Assembly (NCBI RefSeq): GCF_900111815.1
Contig: NZ_LT630004.1
Location: forward strand, 1,286,320 to 1,350,319
Origin: Bacillus massilinigeriensis
GTDB taxonomy: Bacteria > Bacillota > Bacilli > Bacillales > Cytobacillaceae
Length of the DNA: 64,000 bases
Reading direction: 5' to 3'
A program made the translations under genes and the position numbers. Each line of letters opens with the position of its first letter. The first letter of the stretch is position 1. Below the pieces are notes generated by a model, which was not told where the DNA came from, searched no databases, and saw only the letters and a list, made by a program, of their open reading frames with translations. Positions 61,194 through 64,000 of the stretch are shown in pieces.

Positions 61194-62429
61194 TTGGAAT
61201 TCGGTCCGCTAATTAAATATTATAGGACACAGCATGGCTTGACACAAAAGGAACTGGCGGCAGGGATTTGTTCTGTGCCACATCTCAGCAAAATAGAAGG
61301 AAATTCCAAGGAAGCGAACCAAGAAACGCTAAAACTTCTTCTTGAGCGTCTTGGAATCGACCAAGAAGAAATTCAGGGGCACGAAGGCCAAATAAAAGAG
61401 CAACTTACAGAGCTGAATGAACTTATTGATTATCATTTGAAAGAAGAAGCCTCAGAGCTTATGGAAAAGATGAAAGAAATGGAAAATGTCATTCCGTTTT
61501 CATCATCCCTATACTTATATGAACTTACAAAGCTAAGATACTTCATTTTTACCGAGCAGCTTGAAGAGGCACAGCAACAAAAAGAAATGCTTAATAAACA
61601 AAAGAAAAATTTTTCCCAACATGAAAATAGTTTATTTCGCTACTTGAATGCAGTATTATTATTAAAAAAAGGAAATAATCAGAAAGCCGAAGAATTATTA
61701 GAAGATCTTCTAAATTGCTGGAACGATGTAGTTGATAGAGGAGAACTATATTATCATTTAACTCTTACAAAAACATCATCGGATAAAGTTGGATATGCTA
61801 TATTCTTTGGAAATCAGGCAATACAATCTTTCAAAAATAGTCATAACTTCATCAGGATCTTACATACACTAATGGTAATGGCATTAAATTACACACATTC
61901 AAAAATATATCAAGAGGCTTTAAATTGCTATCAGCATTTAATTAGAAATCTTTCTTTATTGGATAATACAATGATGAAAGCTACTGTTTATCAAAATATG
62001 GGTTATCTGCAAGAAAGAATGAATGAAGTTAGTAAGGCAAAGATCTATTATCGAAAGAGCCTCGAGCTTCAAGAACCCAACAGTTACAATTATTTAATAG
62101 CCCTATTTTCAATAGGAGAAACGGAGTTTTACCTTGATGAAAGTACAGCGAAACAGACTTTTATCAAAGTGCGTGAACTAGCTAAAAAGCTTGAAATTAA
62201 AAGATACCAGATTCTTGCTACCTACTATTTGTTAGCAATTGAGTCGCCAGAAAAATCGGTTGAGTATCTAGAGACAAAGGTTTTACCAGCAGTCGATGGT
62301 TATAATGTATATACCGTTGACCAATCCAAATTTTATAAGCTGCTTTATGATCATTACCGAAACATCGGAAATGCTGAAAAAGCAGTCTTATATTTAGAAA
62401 AACTGACTAAGGGGGAGGAAGAAAGATGA
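61194..62429 (+). CDS. RNPP-type (NprR/PlcR-like) HTH-TPR regulator
   Basis: A 411-residue protein. Residues 1-60 are an XRE helix-turn-helix (GPLIKYYRTQHGLTQKELAAGI, VPHLSKIEGNSKEANQETLKLLLERLG), followed by helical TPR repeats to the end (YQNMGYLQERMNEVSKAKIYYRKSLELQE, KAVLYLEKL). This is the layout of NprR, PlcR and relatives, which bind imported peptides in the TPR part. TTG at 61194 follows GGCAGGTG. A 16-codon ORF overlaps its stop, in the place of the peptide gene in PlcR-PapR and NprR-NprX pairs. The adjacent subtilase is a possible target. Confidence 0.88.
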   Translation: MEFGPLIKYYRTQHGLTQKELAAGICSVPHLSKIEGNSKEANQETLKLLLERLGIDQEEIQGHEGQIKEQLTELNELIDYHLKEEASELMEKMKEMENVIPFSSSLYLYELTKLRYFIFTEQLEEAQQQKEMLNKQKKNFSQHENSLFRYLNAVLLLKKGNNQKAEELLEDLLNCWNDVVDRGELYYHLTLTKTSSDKVGYAIFFGNQAIQSFKNSHNFIRILHTLMVMALNYTHSKIYQEALNCYQHLIRNLSLLDNTMMKATVYQNMGYLQERMNEVSKAKIYYRKSLELQEPNSYNYLIALFSIGETEFYLDESTAKQTFIKVRELAKKLEIKRYQILATYYLLAIESPEKSVEYLETKVLPAVDGYNVYTVDQSKFYKLLYDHYRNIGNAEKAVLYLEKLTKGEEER

Positions 62430-62476
62430 ACAAAACAATTCAAACTGCAATGGTGCCAATTCAGCCTCCAATTTAA
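62426..62476 (+). CDS. Candidate signalling peptide of the RNPP regulator
   Basis: ATG overlaps the regulator's TGA as ATGA and has GGGGGAGGAAG seven bases upstream, one of the strongest ribosome sites of the window. The product is MNKTIQTAMVPIQPPI, 16 residues, ending 18 bases before a terminator. It is shorter than NprX or PapR and lacks a full Sec signal; short hydrophobic pheromones of Rgg systems are of this size. It could be a cognate peptide, or a coupled leader without a signal role. Confidence 0.55.
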   Translation: MNKTIQTAMVPIQPPI

Positions 62477-62493
62477 GAGGGAACAGTTTCAAA

Positions 62494-62528
62494 AAAAGAC
62501 CCAGCCTTTAGGGGTCTTTTTTTTTATG
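62494..62528 (+). terminator. Terminator of the regulator-peptide unit
   Basis: AAAAGACCC pairs with GGGTCTTTT and is followed by a run of Ts. Confidence 0.9.
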
Positions 62529-62626
62529 CAAAATTTTCCATTATACCCCCTAAATAAGTCAGATCCTACGAATGGTATAGTGTACTGGCATTATATGAAA
62601 AAGTGAGGTAAAGGGGAGGGCCAGCA

Positions 62627-62776
62627 ATGTTGTTATTGTGCATGGAGGAGATTGAAGAGTTGCTGGAAGCTACAGAGGAGATGGAGATGGAGATGGAGAT
62701 GGAGAAGGATAAGCATACTGTTGTAATGAAAAACATTGAAATCGACCAGCTCTTAGAAGCTACTCGTCACTGGTAA
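62627..62776 (+). CDS. Small acidic protein with duplicated LLEAT motif
   Basis: ATG at 62627 has GGGGAGGG with ideal spacing. The 49-residue product is acidic in its first half (MEEIEELLEATEEMEMEMEM...) and basic or hydrophobic later. IEELLEATE and IDQLLEATR are copies of one motif. The middle contains four ATGGAG hexamers in a row. No family is recognised. It may be a small regulator or spore protein. Confidence 0.5.
   Translation: MLLLCMEEIEELLEATEEMEMEMEMEKDKHTVVMKNIEIDQLLEATRHW
62681..62704 (+). repeat. Four tandem ATGGAG hexamers
   Basis: ATGGAG occurs four times without interruption inside the small ORF, coding Met-Glu repeats. In-frame gain or loss of units would change length by two residues without breaking the frame. 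Confidence 0.7.
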
Positions 62777-62953
62777 TGCTTTCCGTCAAGTTTATTAAAT
62801 TTACTTCAAGGGTATTCATTACTACTGCAGCTTGTTTTTTTCGGCAGCCGTGAATATGATTGTTGGGAAAATTTTTAAAAGGCTGCCATGAGTTTAGTTA
62901 GTCCGTTTGTTGTCATGTCGTGTGGATTTAAACAATCACAAAGGGGTTAACTT

Positions 62954-63109
62954 ATGGCAGAGGTCAAAGAAATAACTATCTTCAGGGAGGAGCTAGGCCG
63001 ACTTCTCCATGATTACGAAAGATGCAGTGACAAATCTGTAAAAAATCTAATTAAAGAAGACATCTTACTAATTAGGGCAGCGATGATCATTGTCGCCTAT
63101 TGTCCATGA
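62954..63109 (+). CDS. Small hypothetical protein, 51 residues
   Basis: ATG at 62954 follows AAAGGGGTT. The product MAEVKEITIFREELGRLLHD is followed by YERCSDKSVKNLIKEDILLI and ends RAAMIIVAYCP; it is helical with two Cys. No family is recognised. A terminator follows directly. Confidence 0.45.
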   Translation: MAEVKEITIFREELGRLLHDYERCSDKSVKNLIKEDILLIRAAMIIVAYCP

Positions 63110-63114
63110 AATTG

Positions 63115-63140
63115 CCGCTTCTCTTGAAGCGGATTTCTTT
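63115..63140 (+). terminator. Terminator after the 51-residue ORF
   Basis: CCGCTTC pairs with GAAGCGG across TCTT, followed by ATTTCTTT. Confidence 0.7.
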
Positions 63141-63145
63141 CGAAA

Positions 63146-63179
63146 AAAGTCTGGAGATCATCCATGGTCTCCAGACTTT
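63146..63179 (-). terminator. Terminator overlapping the end of the CorC/HlyC-type gene
   Basis: Arms 63146-63157 and 63168-63179 are exact 12-bp inverted copies (AAAGTCTGGAGA). On the minus strand TTTTTT follows. The stop codon of the gene lies in the loop. Confidence 0.85.
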
Positions 63180-64000
63180 GTCACTTCAATATATACAATA
63201 TGGTGCCCATCAATCTCTTTTACTTTAAAAATGTAGCCTTCCTCCCGTATCTCATCATTTAATTTAACATCGTATTGATGCGATAAAAACCAACCGCCAA
63301 TTGTATCGACCTCGTCCTCATTTAGATGAATACCCAAGAGGTCGTTTACATCCTCCATTAATACTCGTCCACTAAGTAAATAGTGGCAATTGCCAAGCTT
63401 GCGAATTTCAGAAACCTCATCAGCATCAAATTCATCACGAATTTCTCCGACAATCTCTTCTAATATGTCCTCAACAGTAACAAGACCTGCAGTACCACCA
63501 TATTCATCAATCAAGATTGCCATGTGGGTACGCTCTCGCTGCATTTTCAACAAAAGGTCATGTATTGGTATCGTTTCGATTACCCTAATGACCGGCTTGA
63601 TTAGCTGGGAAAGTTCTTCCGTATTCTTAGGTCTATGTTTGCTGATTGATGCAACAAGTATATCCTTAATATTCATCATGCCAAGGACGTTATCCTTATC
63701 ACCGCAAACCACTGGATATCTTGTATATTGTTCTTCCTGAATTATTGCAAGGATATCCTCAAGCGTATCCTCAATTGAAATTGTTACAATTTCTGTCCGT
63801 GGGACCATAATTTCCTTGGCAATTCTATTGTCAAATTCAAAAATATTATTTACATAAGTCAGTTCTGATTTGTTAATTTCTCCGCTCTCATAGCTTTCGG
63901 ATAATATGATTCGAAGCTCCTCCTCCGAGTGTGCTATTTCATGCTCAGAAGCAGGCTTTAAGCCAAAAAGGTTTGTAACCCCACGTGCTGAAGTATTAAG
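63158..64000 (-). CDS. CBS-pair/CorC_HlyC membrane protein (start beyond window)
   Basis: The frame is open from the window edge to TGA at 63158, giving 280 residues of a hemolysin-C-like (CNNM/YugS/YrkA) protein. Visible parts are [13 protein letters not shown] and [34 protein letters not shown] of the linker, [10 protein letters not shown] of the first CBS domain, [28 protein letters not shown] of the second, and a C-terminal CorC_HlyC domain with [10 protein letters not shown]. Relatives are Mg or Na transport-linked membrane proteins. The N-terminal DUF21 membrane domain is outside the window. The internal ATG at 63808 is not the start. Confidence 0.9.
   Translation of the reverse strand, partial: LNTSARGVTNLFGLKPASEHEIAHSEEELRIILSESYESGEINKSELTYVNNIFEFDNRIAKEIMVPRTEIVTISIEDTLEDILAIIQEEQYTRYPVVCGDKDNVLGMMNIKDILVASISKHRPKNTEELSQLIKPVIRVIETIPIHDLLLKMQRERTHMAILIDEYGGTAGLVTVEDILEEIVGEIRDEFDADEVSEIRKLGNCHYLLSGRVLMEDVNDLLGIHLNEDEVDTIGGWFLSHQYDVKLNDEIREEGYIFKVKEIDGHHIVYIEVTKSGDHG

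Noticed and set aside
1-64000. CRISPR array, prophage or integrative element covering the window
   Set aside because: No spaced direct repeats of CRISPR type, integrase, phage structural genes or conjugation genes were seen; only IS remnants at the left end.

Overview
The window comes from a low-G+C, endospore-forming Gram-positive bacterium of the Bacillaceae. Evidence for this is the cotJ spore-coat operon, CgeB-type spore-surface genes, a KinB-like sporulation kinase, RsbS/RsbT, a CarD regulator, the tenI-thiO-thiS-thiG-thiF order, strong GGAGG ribosome sites and frequent TTG/GTG starts. The genus cannot be fixed from the sequence alone. No rRNA, tRNA, CRISPR array or prophage was seen.

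Layout. 1-1260: insertion-sequence debris, an IS3-type end inserted into an IS21-type istA, followed by 22-bp periodic repeats. 1290-2990: padR, a membrane protein and dedA. 3240-5460: Mn catalase, then a G+C-rich, probably foreign membrane gene behind a coupled 35-codon ORF. 5690-7980: an arsR-sulP operon. 8020-11160: a broken gene, then a wHTH regulator divergent from a yxlEFG-like ABC operon, with two very large palindromes between them. 11680-14400: cadC-cadA. 14660-21670: spore-surface glycan genes (CgeB-like protein, four glycosyltransferases, a Hanks-type kinase, a PIG-L deacetylase and a His/Cys-rich protein). 21860-26120: arsR, MATE transporter, gshF. 26300-28200: glycine riboswitch and cycA. 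28470-32370: TPP riboswitch and thiazole genes. 32730-43790: scattered housekeeping and spore genes (secreted EEP hydrolase, LOG, cotJABC, endonuclease, ctaB, carD, csp, pepF, two DUF2238 proteins, VanW). 43950-51870: small proteins, KinB-like kinase, sbcDC, DUF3900-like protein. 51900-55980: pdaC-like deacetylase, selB, yneR-like gene. 56250-64000: DUF421 protein, LysM-NlpC/P60 hydrolase, rsbS-rsbT, a subtilase, an RNPP-type regulator with a tiny overlapping ORF, more small ORFs and a CorC/HlyC-type protein cut by the window edge.

The most striking observation joins two distant loci. cadA (12235-14370) has an in-frame TGA exactly where the first Cys of the N-terminal CxxC metal site should be, and the same window encodes a full-length SelB (53612-55507), the elongation factor that decodes UGA as selenocysteine. 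CadA may therefore be a selenoprotein with a U-x-x-C metal site; a disabling point mutation is the competing reading. Second in interest is a 16-residue ORF that overlaps the stop of an RNPP-type regulator (61194-62429) as ATGA and has a strong ribosome site, making it a candidate peptide signal.
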